From positions 1 through 12,519 of the forward strand of contig CAIZCB010000194.1 in the NCBI GenBank assembly GCA_903931355.1: a stretch of DNA of 12,519 nucleotides. Direction: 5' to 3'. The DNA comes from an uncultured Pseudomonadota bacterium (GTDB lineage: Bacteria > Pseudomonadota > Gammaproteobacteria > Methylococcales > Methylomonadaceae). Below are positions 12,502 through 12,519 of this stretch, one piece after another. Numbering within the stretch: the stretch's first letter is position 1; each line of letters opens with the position of its first letter. Position numbers and translations under genes: made by a program. The notes beneath the pieces were generated by a model. The model saw only the letters and a program-made list of their open reading frames with translations, did not search any database and was not told the origin of the DNA.

Positions 12502-12519
12502 AAAGTTAATTGATTTAGC

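Overview
The window looks like a stretch of gammaproteobacterial chromosome. The gene order hisE-tatA-tatB-tatC, the complete TypA/BipA GTPase, the YefM/YoeB pair, RmuC and a REP element beside its RAYT transposase all fit that class. Base composition is moderate and no phage, plasmid or rRNA/tRNA gene is visible. A methanotroph-like (Methylococcales) or related lineage is possible, but the sequence does not prove it.

Left end (1-1110, minus strand): a tight operon of hisE, tatA, tatB and the first 87 codons of tatC, giving histidine biosynthesis plus the twin-arginine translocase. It has a plausible promoter of its own just upstream of hisE. Next (1178-1533, minus strand) is a transcription unit of uncertain function: a promoter, a leader hairpin, a 50-codon ORF for a hydrophobic small protein, two hairpins that expose CCUCC-type anti-Shine-Dalgarno loops, and a strong intrinsic terminator. 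This looks like a small mRNA whose 3' end is, or can be processed into, a regulatory RNA of the 'cuckoo'/CcsR type, and it is the most interesting object in the window. A LysR-type regulator is divergent from it, and the shared region holds a perfect 14-bp palindrome.

Middle (2525-5073, plus strand): a predicted sigma70 promoter, a single-domain rhodanese and typA (GTG start), closed by a strong intrinsic terminator. Convergent to it (9275 down to 5095, minus strand) is a two-gene efflux operon: a lipoprotein membrane-fusion protein and a TriC-like RND pump, coupled by a TAATG stop/start overlap. No outer-membrane channel gene is present.

Right part (9515-12501): an orphan outer-membrane-type lipoprotein with its own terminator; a yefM-yoeB toxin-antitoxin operon with an inverted-repeat operator, whose toxin end overlaps the convergent rmuC by 4 nt; rmuC; and a RAYT transposase with a single REP palindrome (GTAG plus hairpin) between it and rmuC. 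The genes form separate housekeeping, stress and efflux modules and not one pathway. The possible links between modules are regulatory: the LysR site(s) and the putative anti-SD RNA.
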